A DNA stretch of 64,000 nucleotides from an uncultured Bacteroidales bacterium (GTDB lineage Bacteria > Bacteroidota > Bacteroidia > Bacteroidales > F082), in NCBI GenBank assembly GCA_947302205.1, contig CAMYVD010000007.1, positions 1-64,000 of the forward strand, given 5' to 3'. Each line of letters opens with the position of its first letter. Position 1 is the first letter of the stretch. Below are positions 9,709-19,480 of the stretch, piece after piece. Made by a program: the position numbers and the translations under genes. Below the pieces are notes generated by a model. It did no database searches and was not told the DNA's origin. It saw nothing but the letters and a program-made list of their open reading frames with translations.

Positions 9709-10755
9709 ATGAAAGCCAAACACATCTTATGGCTGCTACCCCTGCTGCTGACCGCATGTAACGAAGACCCACAGCAGTTGAAGGAAAAACTCTTGGGCGG
9801 TCCCGCCGAAGAGCGCGTCATCCCCGTGGGCATCCAGCGCATCGACCCCACCAACACTAGGGTACACAACAGCTACCCGGGCTGTCTTGAAGAAGGCCTG
9901 TCCATTGAAATGGCATTCAAATACGGAGGAACCCTGCAACGTCTCTACGTCAAGGAAGGAGAACAGGTCAGGAAAGGCCAGGTGCTGGCAGAAGCATCCT
10001 CCCCTACTTTGGAAAACTCACTCCGCTCGGCGCAAGCCACGCTGGATCAAGCGCAGGATGCCTATGCCCGTCTGAAAAAAGTGCACGACAACGGCAGTCT
10101 TCCTGAGATCAAGTGGAAAGAGATGGAAGCCAATCTCGAGAAAGCGCAATCGGCCTACGATCTGGCTCAAGCCATGATGGAGGACAACACACTCAAAGCA
10201 CCCATCAGCGGCACCGTGACGGCTGTCGACGCTCACGTCGGGGAGAACGCCGTCCCCATGAAGCCTATCATGAGGATCATCAACACTGAAGGCATCGTCG
10301 TGAAGATCTCCGTTCCCGAAAACGAAATCGCCCAGCTAAGCATCGACGACGAGGCCGAGATTGTCATCCCCGCCCTCGACAACCGCCGTTATTCCGGCAA
10401 AGTGACCGAGAAAGGCATGACCGCCTCCCTCCTCACCCACAGCTATCCTGTGAAAGTAACCGTCAGCCAGCCCGACACGGATCTCCGGCCGGGAATGATC
10501 GGCAAGGTGGAACTGTTTTCCAATGCCAGCCAACACATCGTCATCCCCGCCAACGCCGTCCTGATCAACAATGAGGGCAAGTTTGTGTGGGTCGTGGAAA
10601 ACGAGCGCGCCACACGCCGATTCATCACTCTTTCGGGCTATTCGGGCAAGGGCGTCATCGTCAGCGAGGGACTTCAAAAAGACGACCATGTCATCGTGGA
10701 AGGCTATCAGAAAATCAGCGAAGGAATGAAGGTGTCGGAATATGAAAAAGATTAA
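9709..10755 (+). CDS. RND efflux periplasmic adaptor (MFP/HlyD-like)
   Basis: Lipoyl/barrel-sandwich motifs, LKAPISGTVTAVDAHVGENAV, lipoprotein signal. Confidence 0.93.
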   Translation: MKAKHILWLLPLLLTACNEDPQQLKEKLLGGPAEERVIPVGIQRIDPTNTRVHNSYPGCLEEGLSIEMAFKYGGTLQRLYVKEGEQVRKGQVLAEASSPTLENSLRSAQATLDQAQDAYARLKKVHDNGSLPEIKWKEMEANLEKAQSAYDLAQAMMEDNTLKAPISGTVTAVDAHVGENAVPMKPIMRIINTEGIVVKISVPENEIAQLSIDDEAEIVIPALDNRRYSGKVTEKGMTASLLTHSYPVKVTVSQPDTDLRPGMIGKVELFSNASQHIVIPANAVLINNEGKFVWVVENERATRRFITLSGYSGKGVIVSEGLQKDDHVIVEGYQKISEGMKVSEYEKD

Positions 10756-13700
10756 ATCAAGAGGCATCATCGCTGGCAGCATCCAGCACCAGAAGATCGT
10801 TTGGGTGGTGGTGATGGTCATTGTGGCCTTCGGCATCTACGCCCTCGTCGACATGAAAAAGGACGAGTTTCCTTCCTTCTCCTACCCTCAGGGCATCGTG
10901 GCGGGCGTTTATCCCGGCGCCAATTCCGAAGAGGTGGAAGCCCAACTCACCAAGCCTCTTGAGGAGCTGCTGTTCACCCTTCCCGAAGTGGACCGTGGGA
11001 AAACCTATTCCGTGACCAAGGAGGGCATCTGCTACATCTACGTGATGCTTGACATGACCATGGGCGACAATAGCAAGGCTTGGACGAAAATCCGGAACAA
11101 AATCAACGAATCCAAGGCTTTGAGCTTCCCTCCCGGTGTGTTGGCCATTGCTGTGATTGACGACTTTGGAAACTCCTCCTCGCTGCTGATCGCCATGGAG
11201 TCGGCCGACAAGACCTACCGCGAGATGCGTGGGTACACCGACTACCTCACTCGCCGTCTGCGCGACATTCCGCAAACAGGCAATGTCCGTGTACTGGGTG
11301 AACAAACCGAGGAAATCGCCATCACGGTCGACAAGGAGAGACTCTCTCATTTCGGCATCAGCCCCAACACCCTCCTGATGCAATACGCATCACAAGGTTT
11401 GTTGACCACCAGCGGCTCCATGGAATCCACCAACTTCGACCTTCCCCTGCACATCGAGAACCCCATCGTCTCCGAGAAAGAGATCGAAGACCAGATCATC
11501 TATTCCGATGCCACAGGCAACACCGTCCGCCTTCGTGACATAGCCACCATCGAACGTCGTTTGGCCCCTCCCTCCAAAGTGGTGAACTTCAATGGCCATG
11601 ACGCTTTAATTATCTCGGTAGAAATGCGGAAAGGCTTCAATATCGTTTCCTATGGCCGAAAAGTTGAGCAAGTGCTGACCGAATTCAAGGATTCCCTACC
11701 TGACAGCGTCAAGCTATACCGCATCACCGACCAACCTAAGGTAGTCCAGAAGTCAGTCAGTTCGTTCTTGCGCGACCTCATCATCTCCATGGTGGTCGTC
11801 ATCGCCGTCATGCTGCTCCTTTTCCCGTTCCGCACGGCACTGATCGCCAGTTCCGGTCTTCCGGTCTGCACCGCCATGAGCATTGGATTGATGTATCTTT
11901 TTGGCATTGAGCTGAATACCGTCACATTGGCTGCCCTCATCGTCGTGCTTGGCATGATCGTGGACGACTCCATCATCAATATCGACGGCTACATCGACAA
12001 GCTAAGCCAAGGCTACAAACCATTGGATGCCGCAGTGAGCAGCGCAAGGGAGCTGTTCATGCCCATGCTCATCGCCACCGGTGCCATCGCCACCATGTTT
12101 TTCCCCATGACCCGTATCATTACTGGTCCTTTAGGCGATTTTGTCCAATTATTCCCTTGGACTGTAGCCTTCTCTCTGATGGCTTCCTTGGCTTACGCCA
12201 TGCTGGTCATCCCATCGCTGGAAATCATGTTCATCAGGCCGGAGACCGACAAGCCCCGACACAACGGCTTCATGCGTGCCCAGATACGCTTTTTCAACTT
12301 CCTACAAGGACTATACGACAAGCTTCAGAACCAATGCTTCAAACATCCGCATTTCACCATCGGCATGGGCATTGGATCCATCGTCCTCGGCATCCTGATG
12401 TTTCTTGCCCTCAACGTGCAGATGATGCCTAACGCCGAGCGCGACAGTTTCGCTGTGGAGATCCGCCTGCCCGAAGGCAGCAGCCTTGAAGCCACCACAC
12501 GCATCAGCGACTCGTTGCAACACATGATGCTCACCGACAGTCGCGTAACTTCCGTCACTGCTTTCATTGGTGAAACCGCACCGCGTTTCCATGTGACCTA
12601 CGCCCCCTGCATCCCCGCCAACAACTTGTCACAACTCATCGTCAACACCACCTCCAAGCAAGCCACCGAAGACCTCCTCAAGGAGATGGACGACAAGTAT
12701 TCCTACTACTTCACCGAAGCTCATGTACGCTTTAGGCAACTGGACTATCAAGCGGTGTCAACACCCATCGAAGTGCTGGTTTATGGCGATGACTACACCA
12801 AGACCGCACCTGTCGCCCAACAAATCAAGGACTACATGCTTAGCCTCAGCAGCGAACTGCGTTGGGTCCACTCTGACTACGACGAGTTTGTGTCCTCCGT
12901 GAAAGTAACCATGAAACCTGAAGAGTGCGCCCGATTGGGCATCACCAAAGGCATACTCTCGCTTGATATGGCCGGCAGTCTCAAGGGGATACCGCTCACC
13001 ACCGTCTGGGAAGGTGACCGCAGCGTTCCCGTCAAACTCTATTCCGCAGTCAACTGCGACCCTAACGATTATGAATCCATTGAGAATCAAGTCGTCCCCA
13101 CGATGGTACCTGGAGTCAACGTGCCTTTGCGCCAAGTGGCCGACATCAGCCCTGAATGGCATCCTGCCACCATCGTTCACCATAACCACAAGAATGCCAT
13201 TACTGTGGCAGCCGACATGAAGTTCTGGAAGTCACAAGCTGCCAGCATGAAGAAAATCGAGCATTTTATCAATACGGAAATCAAGCCCAATCTCCCTGAG
13301 GGAGTCCGTATCGAATACGGTGGCCTCTCCACGCTCAACACCATGGTCATCCCTCAGATCTTCAAGAGCCTAATCGCTGCCATCTTAGTACTGTTGGCCT
13401 TCTTGGTGGCTTACTTCAAGAAAGTCAACCTCGCCCTGCTGACGCTTTGCTCCAGCTCGTTGTGCATGTTCGGTGCCTTCTTCGGCGAATGGCTCTTCGG
13501 CCTTGACTTTGGCATGACCTCCGTGTTAGGCATCGTCAGCCTTATCGGCATCATCGTGCGTAATGGCATCGTGATGTACGAATACGCTGAAACACTCCGC
13601 ATGGATGAAGGCATGAACGCCAAGGAAGCCGCCATGAAAGCCGGCAGCCGACGCATGCGTCCCATTTTCCTCACCTCAGCCACCACCGCCCTCGGTGTGC

Positions 13701-13861
13701 TTCCCATGATCATCACCCGCAACCCGCTTTGGATGCCCATGGGCGTGGTCATCTGTTTTGGCGTGGTGCTCTCCATGGTCATCATCCTTGCCGTGATGCC
13801 AGTCATGTATTGGCAGATCTTCAGATGGAGCAAGAAAAAACAACAACCACAAACCGCATGA
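10742..13861 (+). CDS. RND efflux transporter permease (AcrB/HAE1-like)
   Basis: 1039 aa; GANSEEVEAQLTKPLEELL, multiple TM blocks, IVVLGMIVDDSIINIDGYID, RMRPIFLTSATTALGVLPM. Confidence 0.95.
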   Translation: MKKIKSRGIIAGSIQHQKIVWVVVMVIVAFGIYALVDMKKDEFPSFSYPQGIVAGVYPGANSEEVEAQLTKPLEELLFTLPEVDRGKTYSVTKEGICYIYVMLDMTMGDNSKAWTKIRNKINESKALSFPPGVLAIAVIDDFGNSSSLLIAMESADKTYREMRGYTDYLTRRLRDIPQTGNVRVLGEQTEEIAITVDKERLSHFGISPNTLLMQYASQGLLTTSGSMESTNFDLPLHIENPIVSEKEIEDQIIYSDATGNTVRLRDIATIERRLAPPSKVVNFNGHDALIISVEMRKGFNIVSYGRKVEQVLTEFKDSLPDSVKLYRITDQPKVVQKSVSSFLRDLIISMVVVIAVMLLLFPFRTALIASSGLPVCTAMSIGLMYLFGIELNTVTLAALIVVLGMIVDDSIINIDGYIDKLSQGYKPLDAAVSSARELFMPMLIATGAIATMFFPMTRIITGPLGDFVQLFPWTVAFSLMASLAYAMLVIPSLEIMFIRPETDKPRHNGFMRAQIRFFNFLQGLYDKLQNQCFKHPHFTIGMGIGSIVLGILMFLALNVQMMPNAERDSFAVEIRLPEGSSLEATTRISDSLQHMMLTDSRVTSVTAFIGETAPRFHVTYAPCIPANNLSQLIVNTTSKQATEDLLKEMDDKYSYYFTEAHVRFRQLDYQAVSTPIEVLVYGDDYTKTAPVAQQIKDYMLSLSSELRWVHSDYDEFVSSVKVTMKPEECARLGITKGILSLDMAGSLKGIPLTTVWEGDRSVPVKLYSAVNCDPNDYESIENQVVPTMVPGVNVPLRQVADISPEWHPATIVHHNHKNAITVAADMKFWKSQAASMKKIEHFINTEIKPNLPEGVRIEYGGLSTLNTMVIPQIFKSLIAAILVLLAFLVAYFKKVNLALLTLCSSSLCMFGAFFGEWLFGLDFGMTSVLGIVSLIGIIVRNGIVMYEYAETLRMDEGMNAKEAAMKAGSRRMRPIFLTSATTALGVLPMIITRNPLWMPMGVVICFGVVLSMVIILAVMPVMYWQIFRWSKKKQQPQTA

Positions 13862-15204
13862 AAAAAAGCATCTTCACCATATTAATCATTCTACTTGCCA
13901 GTCTTGCCAAAGCTCAGGATCCTGACACACTCCGTCTTTCAGTCCAAGACTGCATCGACTTGGCTTTGGAGAACAATATTCCATTGAAAAACAGCCAACT
14001 GGAGATACAGAAAGCCCTCGCTACCAAAAACGAAGCCCGTGCCGAATACTTCCCGAAAGTCTCTGCCCAAGCCTTCGCTTTCGAATCAGCCAATCCCCTC
14101 CTGACCTTTGGCATCGAAGACATTGACAACGCCTTGATTCGGCAAACACTCTATAACCTCTTTGCCCAATATGGAGTCAATATGGGATTGAAGAAATCCT
14201 TCTCGTTCGCTAAAGACGGCACCCTCTTCAGCGCCATGGCCATAGAACCTGTTTACGCCGGAGGACGTATCCGTAACGGCAACAAATTGGCCTCGTTAGG
14301 CATCGAAGCCGCAGAATACCAAGCCAACATCAAAGCAGACGAAGTCCGCTTGCAAGTGGAGTGCCTCTATTGGCAGATCATCTCATTGAACGAGAAAATC
14401 AGCACACTCAACCTGCTTGACCAACTGCTCGACACCTTGGACAAGGACCTCGCTGGTGCCATCGAGGCAGGACTGATGATGCCCACTGACCAATACAAGG
14501 TCACCCTCAAGAAAAACGAGAGCCGGCTGAACCGAAAGAAAGTAGAAGACGGCATCACTTTGCTGAAAATGGCCTTGGCCCAATACATTGGTGTAGACTG
14601 GCAAGCCATGATCCTGACCGATTCCATCGCTGAACCTACCGAACCCACCGCTTTCTATCACGACTCCAAAGGAGCCGTTGCCCAACGCCATGAGTCGCAC
14701 TTGCTTGATCTCTCCATACGAGCCGAATCGCTGAAAAAGAAGATGACCCTCGGTGAAGCCTTACCTACGCTGCTGGTGGGCGGCAGTGCCATTTACCATA
14801 CCATCCTCGACCATACCAAACCCAACGTCACGGCCTTCGCCATGTTACAGGTACCCATTACCGATTGGCACAAAACCGGCATCAAGCTGAAAAAGCATAA
14901 CCTTGATGCCGAAATCGCCGAAAATGACCGCCGTAATTATACCGAGATGATGGAGCTACAAACCAACCAGGCCTGGTTCAACCTCCAACAGAGCTGGCTC
15001 CGGATCAGCATGGCCGAAACCGCCTTGAGCGATGCCGAGGCCAACCTGAAAATCACACAAGACTATTACGAGGCGGGACTGGTGTCGCTGTCAGACCTTC
15101 TTGAAGCCCAAACCCTGCTCAAGAACAGCCATGACGAACTAACCGACAGCCGTGTCGATTATCAAGTCAATTTAGTAAAATACAAGCAATTAACCCAGTT
15201 TTGA
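13858..15204 (+). CDS. TolC-family outer membrane efflux protein
   Basis: Signal MKKSIFTILIILLASLAKAQ, OEP coiled-coil repeats; start overlaps the RND stop (ATGA). Confidence 0.92.
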   Translation: MKKSIFTILIILLASLAKAQDPDTLRLSVQDCIDLALENNIPLKNSQLEIQKALATKNEARAEYFPKVSAQAFAFESANPLLTFGIEDIDNALIRQTLYNLFAQYGVNMGLKKSFSFAKDGTLFSAMAIEPVYAGGRIRNGNKLASLGIEAAEYQANIKADEVRLQVECLYWQIISLNEKISTLNLLDQLLDTLDKDLAGAIEAGLMMPTDQYKVTLKKNESRLNRKKVEDGITLLKMALAQYIGVDWQAMILTDSIAEPTEPTAFYHDSKGAVAQRHESHLLDLSIRAESLKKKMTLGEALPTLLVGGSAIYHTILDHTKPNVTAFAMLQVPITDWHKTGIKLKKHNLDAEIAENDRRNYTEMMELQTNQAWFNLQQSWLRISMAETALSDAEANLKITQDYYEAGLVSLSDLLEAQTLLKNSHDELTDSRVDYQVNLVKYKQLTQF

Positions 15205-16656
15205 CTGGATGTATTCAATGCCTTTCTGGAGACGTTTCAAAGTCTCTTCCTTGCCGATCAGATACATGATGTCAGTGGAACCGCCTGGCGTGGCCAACAG
15301 TCCCGACATGGCAATGCGTGAAGGCCACATCAGCGGACCGTACTTGATGTTGTGGTCGGCCGCCACCTTGCCAAAGGCTTCGCTCAGCGTCTCCTCGTCC
15401 CAGTGGTCGATCTGATTCACGGCGTCGATCGTGATCTTCAAGATTTCCACCGAACTCTCCAAAGTCGATTTGTTCTTCTTGTTGATGTAGAGCTCCACTT
15501 CGTAAGGAGCCACCTCATAGAGGAACTTCAACTTCTCGGGAATCTCCGTGAACTTGTTGATACGAGGCTGCATCAGCGTGGCCAACTTGTTCCATTTGGG
15601 CTCCAGGAAGGTTCCCTTCACGCCGGAAAATTCGAAGGCGATCTCTGAGAATTTCTCAAAAGGCATGGCTTGGATATGCTGGGCATTCACCCAATCCAGC
15701 TTTTGGTAGTCGAACACGGCCGGGCTCTTGTGCAAGCCTGCCACTGAGAACACCTCGCAGAGCTCATCCATGGTGAAGATCTCACGCTCGTTCTTTGGCG
15801 ACCAGCCCAACAGGGCGATGTAGTTGATGATGGCCTCAGGCAGATAGCCGTCTTCCACCAACGCCTGGAAACTCACCGCTCCGTGACGTTTCGAAAGCTT
15901 GCTCACTGTGCCGTCAGGGTTCTTTCCATTGATCAAAGGCAGGTGGATATAGCAGGGCACTTCCCAACCAAAGGCTTGATACAGCAAGATGTATTTGGGA
16001 TTGGATGACAGATACTCGCTACCACGGATGATGTGTGTGATGCCCATCAGGTAATCGTCAACCACATTGGCGAAGTTGTAGGTCGGCATGCCGTCGCTCT
16101 TCAGCAGGATCTGGTCGTCAAGCGTCTCGTTCTCCACGGTAATCTCGCCATAAACCAAGTCGTTGAAAGTGGTGGTACCCTCATGCGGCACTTTCTGACG
16201 AATCACGTACGACTTGCCCTCGGCCAAGTTTTTCTGCACTTCCTCGGCGCTCAAATCACGGCAGTGGCAGGTGCTCTCAAAGGGGTTTTCCTTAGGCTCT
16301 TCGTCCTCAGTGGCATCCTCCTCGGTCTTGGCGCAGAAGCAGTAATAAGCCGCACCTTTCTCGACGAGCTTCATGGCATATTCCTTGTAAATGGCCTTAC
16401 GCTCACTTTGGACATACGGACCGTAGTCGCCGCCTACATCCGGACCTTCGTCATGATGGATGTTGGCAGTTTCCAACGTCTCATAGATCACACGCGTGGC
16501 ATCTTCCACATAGCGTTTCTGGTCGGTGTCCTCAATACGGAGCACGAACTTTCCATTCTGTGATTTGGCGAAAAGGTAAGCATACAAAGCAGTTCTGAGG
16601 TTGCCGATATGCATATAGCCCGTTGGACTTGGGGCAAATCTTGTTCTGACTGTCAT
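15190..16656 (-). CDS. gltX: Glutamate--tRNA ligase
   Basis: RTRFAPSPTGYMHIGNLRTALY (HIGN) and SKLSKRHGAVS (KMSKS-equivalent) class I aaRS motifs; start set at MTVRTRF. Confidence 0.96.
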   Translation of the reverse strand: MTVRTRFAPSPTGYMHIGNLRTALYAYLFAKSQNGKFVLRIEDTDQKRYVEDATRVIYETLETANIHHDEGPDVGGDYGPYVQSERKAIYKEYAMKLVEKGAAYYCFCAKTEEDATEDEEPKENPFESTCHCRDLSAEEVQKNLAEGKSYVIRQKVPHEGTTTFNDLVYGEITVENETLDDQILLKSDGMPTYNFANVVDDYLMGITHIIRGSEYLSSNPKYILLYQAFGWEVPCYIHLPLINGKNPDGTVSKLSKRHGAVSFQALVEDGYLPEAIINYIALLGWSPKNEREIFTMDELCEVFSVAGLHKSPAVFDYQKLDWVNAQHIQAMPFEKFSEIAFEFSGVKGTFLEPKWNKLATLMQPRINKFTEIPEKLKFLYEVAPYEVELYINKKNKSTLESSVEILKITIDAVNQIDHWDEETLSEAFGKVAADHNIKYGPLMWPSRIAMSGLLATPGGSTDIMYLIGKEETLKRLQKGIEYIQSKLG

Positions 16657-16679
16657 AGCGATAAAATTAGGCTGCAAAT

Positions 16680-18128
16680 TTAGGAATTTTTTTTCCAGAA
16701 ATCCGCATTTTCGATTTTCAATTCATCGGGATTGAATTTTGGTTCCTGGCCGGCTCTCTTCTGCTGCTCGTATGACCGAAGCACCTTGAAGGGAATCATC
16801 GAGAGCAACAGGATAGCGACGATGTTGATCCAGGCCATAGTGCCTACTCCGATGTCACCCAAAGTCCACATCAAACTAGCCTTGTTGAGCGAACCGTAAA
16901 AAACGGCAGCGATGAGAGCCACCCGCAGAATCCAGACGAACACCTTTTCACGGCGGCCCTTACCAAACAAATACACCAGGTTGGTCTCGGCGTAGTAGTA
17001 ATAGGCCATAATGGTGGTGAAAGCGAAGAAGAACAGAGCGATCGAAACGACCAGACCTCCAACTTTCCCACCCAGCAACGTGCTGATGGCGGCCGAGGTG
17101 TACGACACGTCCGGCTCGCCCAGTTGGGCTACAGTTGAAGTGTAAAGCATGCTACCGTCAGCGCCAAATACATTGTAAGTCTTGCAAGCCAGGATCATCA
17201 CGGCGGTGGCGGTACATACCAGTAAGGTATCAACATAGACCGAGAAGGCCTGCACCATGCCCTGTTTCACAGGGTGCGACACTTTGGCGGCGGCAGCTAC
17301 AATGGGGGCCGTACCTTGTCCTGCCTCGTTCGAGTATATGCCACGTTTCACGCCCCAGGCGATGGTGCTGCCCAAGATGCCACCGAACACTTCGTTCATG
17401 CCGAAGGCGCTGGTGACCATGTCACCAAAAACGGCCGGAACTTCACCGGCATGAACAATTAGAATGACGATGGAGAGGAGGATATACAGGATAGCCATAA
17501 AGGGCGCCACGACCTGGGCCACATTGGCGATACGCTTGACGCCGCCGATGATAACGAAACCGATCAGCAGGGCTACACCCAGGCCAATCCAGGCAGGGTT
17601 CACCTCAAGGGTGTTGGCAAATGAGATGGCGATGCCGTTGGACTGCACCGGAGGCAGAAACACACCACAGGCCACTACGGCACAGATGGCGAAGACCACA
17701 CCCAACCACTTGGCTTTTAGGCCCTTCTCAATGTAATAGGCCGGACCGCCACGGTATTCGCCTTTGTGGTTTTCTTTGAAGATTTGTGCCAGGGTGGCCT
17801 CGGCGAACGCCGACCCGGCGCCGAGGAAGGCGATGATCCACATCCAGACGATGGCGCCGGGGCCGCCATAGCCTATGGCGGTGGCCACCCCCACGATGTT
17901 GCCTGTGCCTACACGACCCGACAGGGCCATGGAGAATGCCTGGAACGAGGTGATACCCGTCTTTTGAGTCTTGTCGGTGGAAAAAAGCAGACGCGCCATC
18001 TCACCGAAACGGCGCACCTGAACAAAACGGGTTCCAAACGAAAAGTAAAGACCTGCGGCGAGGCATAAAAATACCAAGGCTGGGCTCCAAACCCAGCCAT
18101 TGATGGTGTTTATGAGGTTTTCTATCAT
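16680..18128 (-). CDS. Alanine/glycine:cation symporter family protein (AGCS)
   Basis: ALSGRVGTGNIVGVATAIGYGGPGAIVWMW, YSNEAGQGTAPIVAAAA. Confidence 0.94.
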   Translation of the reverse strand: MIENLINTINGWVWSPALVFLCLAAGLYFSFGTRFVQVRRFGEMARLLFSTDKTQKTGITSFQAFSMALSGRVGTGNIVGVATAIGYGGPGAIVWMWIIAFLGAGSAFAEATLAQIFKENHKGEYRGGPAYYIEKGLKAKWLGVVFAICAVVACGVFLPPVQSNGIAISFANTLEVNPAWIGLGVALLIGFVIIGGVKRIANVAQVVAPFMAILYILLSIVILIVHAGEVPAVFGDMVTSAFGMNEVFGGILGSTIAWGVKRGIYSNEAGQGTAPIVAAAAKVSHPVKQGMVQAFSVYVDTLLVCTATAVMILACKTYNVFGADGSMLYTSTVAQLGEPDVSYTSAAISTLLGGKVGGLVVSIALFFFAFTTIMAYYYYAETNLVYLFGKGRREKVFVWILRVALIAAVFYGSLNKASLMWTLGDIGVGTMAWINIVAILLLSMIPFKVLRSYEQQKRAGQEPKFNPDELKIENADFWKKNS

Positions 18129-19384
18129 CTTCTTCCTCCTGTCGAGCTTGAACCTCTCGATGAGCTGGAAGAAGAGCTGTTGCCTGAGCGTCCGCTTGAG
18201 CTGGAGCTACTGGACGAGCTTGAGGTGCGACTGCTGCTAGAGGTGGTCCCCGTGCGACCGCTGGAGCTTGAGGAGCTGCTGCTACTCGGACGGCTCACGT
18301 TGCTGTTGCCGCTAGAGCTCGGGCGACCTGAGTTTGAGGAGGAACCGCTGTTGCCGCTTGGGCGGACGCTGCTAGACGATGAGCTTGAACTGTTGCTGCT
18401 CGGACGAGCTGAGCTCGATGAAGAGCCGCTATTGTTTCCGCTGGGGCGAACACTGCCTGATGATGAACCGCTGCTGTTACCGCTTGGGCGAACTGAGCTT
18501 GAGGAAGAACCACTGTTGTTACCACTTGGGCGGACGGTAGCCGATGAAGAGCTGGAACTGGAGCTGGAGTTTGAACTTGAGCTTCCGCTAGTGTTGTTCG
18601 GGCGTACCGTAGCGCTGCTGCTTGAAGAGCTGCTACCACTGTTGTTGCCGCTGGCATTGTTGGTGCTCATGCTTCCAGGAGTACCTGTTACGTGTGGGTG
18701 AACCGTCGCTCCGCCACCGTTTGAACCAGTGTTGTGGTTGTAGCCAGGCACCACGTGATCGGGATGATAGTTAGCCGGATAGCCACCGTTAGTGTGGTGA
18801 TAACCGTAGGTGTGGTGATGCGGATCCATCGGAGGCATGTGGTGCGGGTGACCTGGGCCATGACCTGGAGGTGGAGGCATCGGCGGACGATAGCCATCGT
18901 AGTAGAAGCGGAAGTCGCCAGGACGGCTGTAGTAGCGGATGCGCGGTCCCACCTTGATCACCACCCAAGGCTCATTGCGATAGCCGTACCAGCAAAAACG
19001 CACTGGCTCGAAGTATTCGAAAGTGGTGAAGCTGTAGAGCTCGTCACCCAGTTCGTAGTATGGCATCACCGTGTAGGTCCATGAGGGATTCGGGCGGTAA
19101 GCTGGGATGCTGATGGCAATCCTCTTAATCCTACCAGGGCAAACCTTCACCCATTCACTGGCATAGCAGTAGCCATCATCGGGATCAAGGAAGAGGCACA
19201 CATCGCCTCTGTATGTATAGTCTCCTATATTTTGCACATCATAGTAGATCGTAACCGAATTGGCGTTATAGGTCAACACGGGTTGTGAGACCAAGACCAA
19301 TTCTGGCGGAAAGCCGTTCGCTGCTCTGGCGATGATCATCCCCATCACTAACAGGGAGGTCATAAAGAATTTCTTGGTTTTCAT
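18125..19384 (-). CDS. Secreted protein with long Ser/Gly/Asn-rich low-complexity C-terminal tail
   Basis: Signal peptide, folded N-terminal ~150 aa, then VRPSGNNSGSSSSS-type repeats. Confidence 0.75.
   Translation of the reverse strand: MKTKKFFMTSLLVMGMIIARAANGFPPELVLVSQPVLTYNANSVTIYYDVQNIGDYTYRGDVCLFLDPDDGYCYASEWVKVCPGRIKRIAISIPAYRPNPSWTYTVMPYYELGDELYSFTTFEYFEPVRFCWYGYRNEPWVVIKVGPRIRYYSRPGDFRFYYDGYRPPMPPPPGHGPGHPHHMPPMDPHHHTYGYHHTNGGYPANYHPDHVVPGYNHNTGSNGGGATVHPHVTGTPGSMSTNNASGNNSGSSSSSSSATVRPNNTSGSSSSNSSSSSSSSSATVRPSGNNSGSSSSSVRPSGNSSGSSSGSVRPSGNNSGSSSSSARPSSNSSSSSSSSVRPSGNSGSSSNSGRPSSSGNSNVSRPSSSSSSSSSGRTGTTSSSSRTSSSSSSSSSSGRSGNSSSSSSSRGSSSTGGRR
18140..18660. repeat. Degenerate coding tandem repeats (Ser-rich tail)
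   Basis: Repeated units encoding (S)nGS/A(S)nVRPSGN(N/S)SG. Confidence 0.7.
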
Positions 19385-19480
19385 GATGCTTTGTTTTTAA
19401 GGGTTAAACGTTCATCGCTGAAAAATACAAATACCGTTCCAAAGTCGATTGTTTCGCTTCGATTGCGATGAGAATGAACC

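Noticed and set aside
15190-16656. Large overlapping plus-strand ORFs over gltX (e.g. 16033-16563)
   Set aside because: gltX has full catalytic motifs; the plus-strand frames are antisense noise.
18180-18701. Leu/Glu-rich 173-aa plus-strand ORF resembling leucine-rich repeats
   Set aside because: Antisense translation of the Ser-rich repeat tail; periodicity is inherited from the coding repeat on the other strand.
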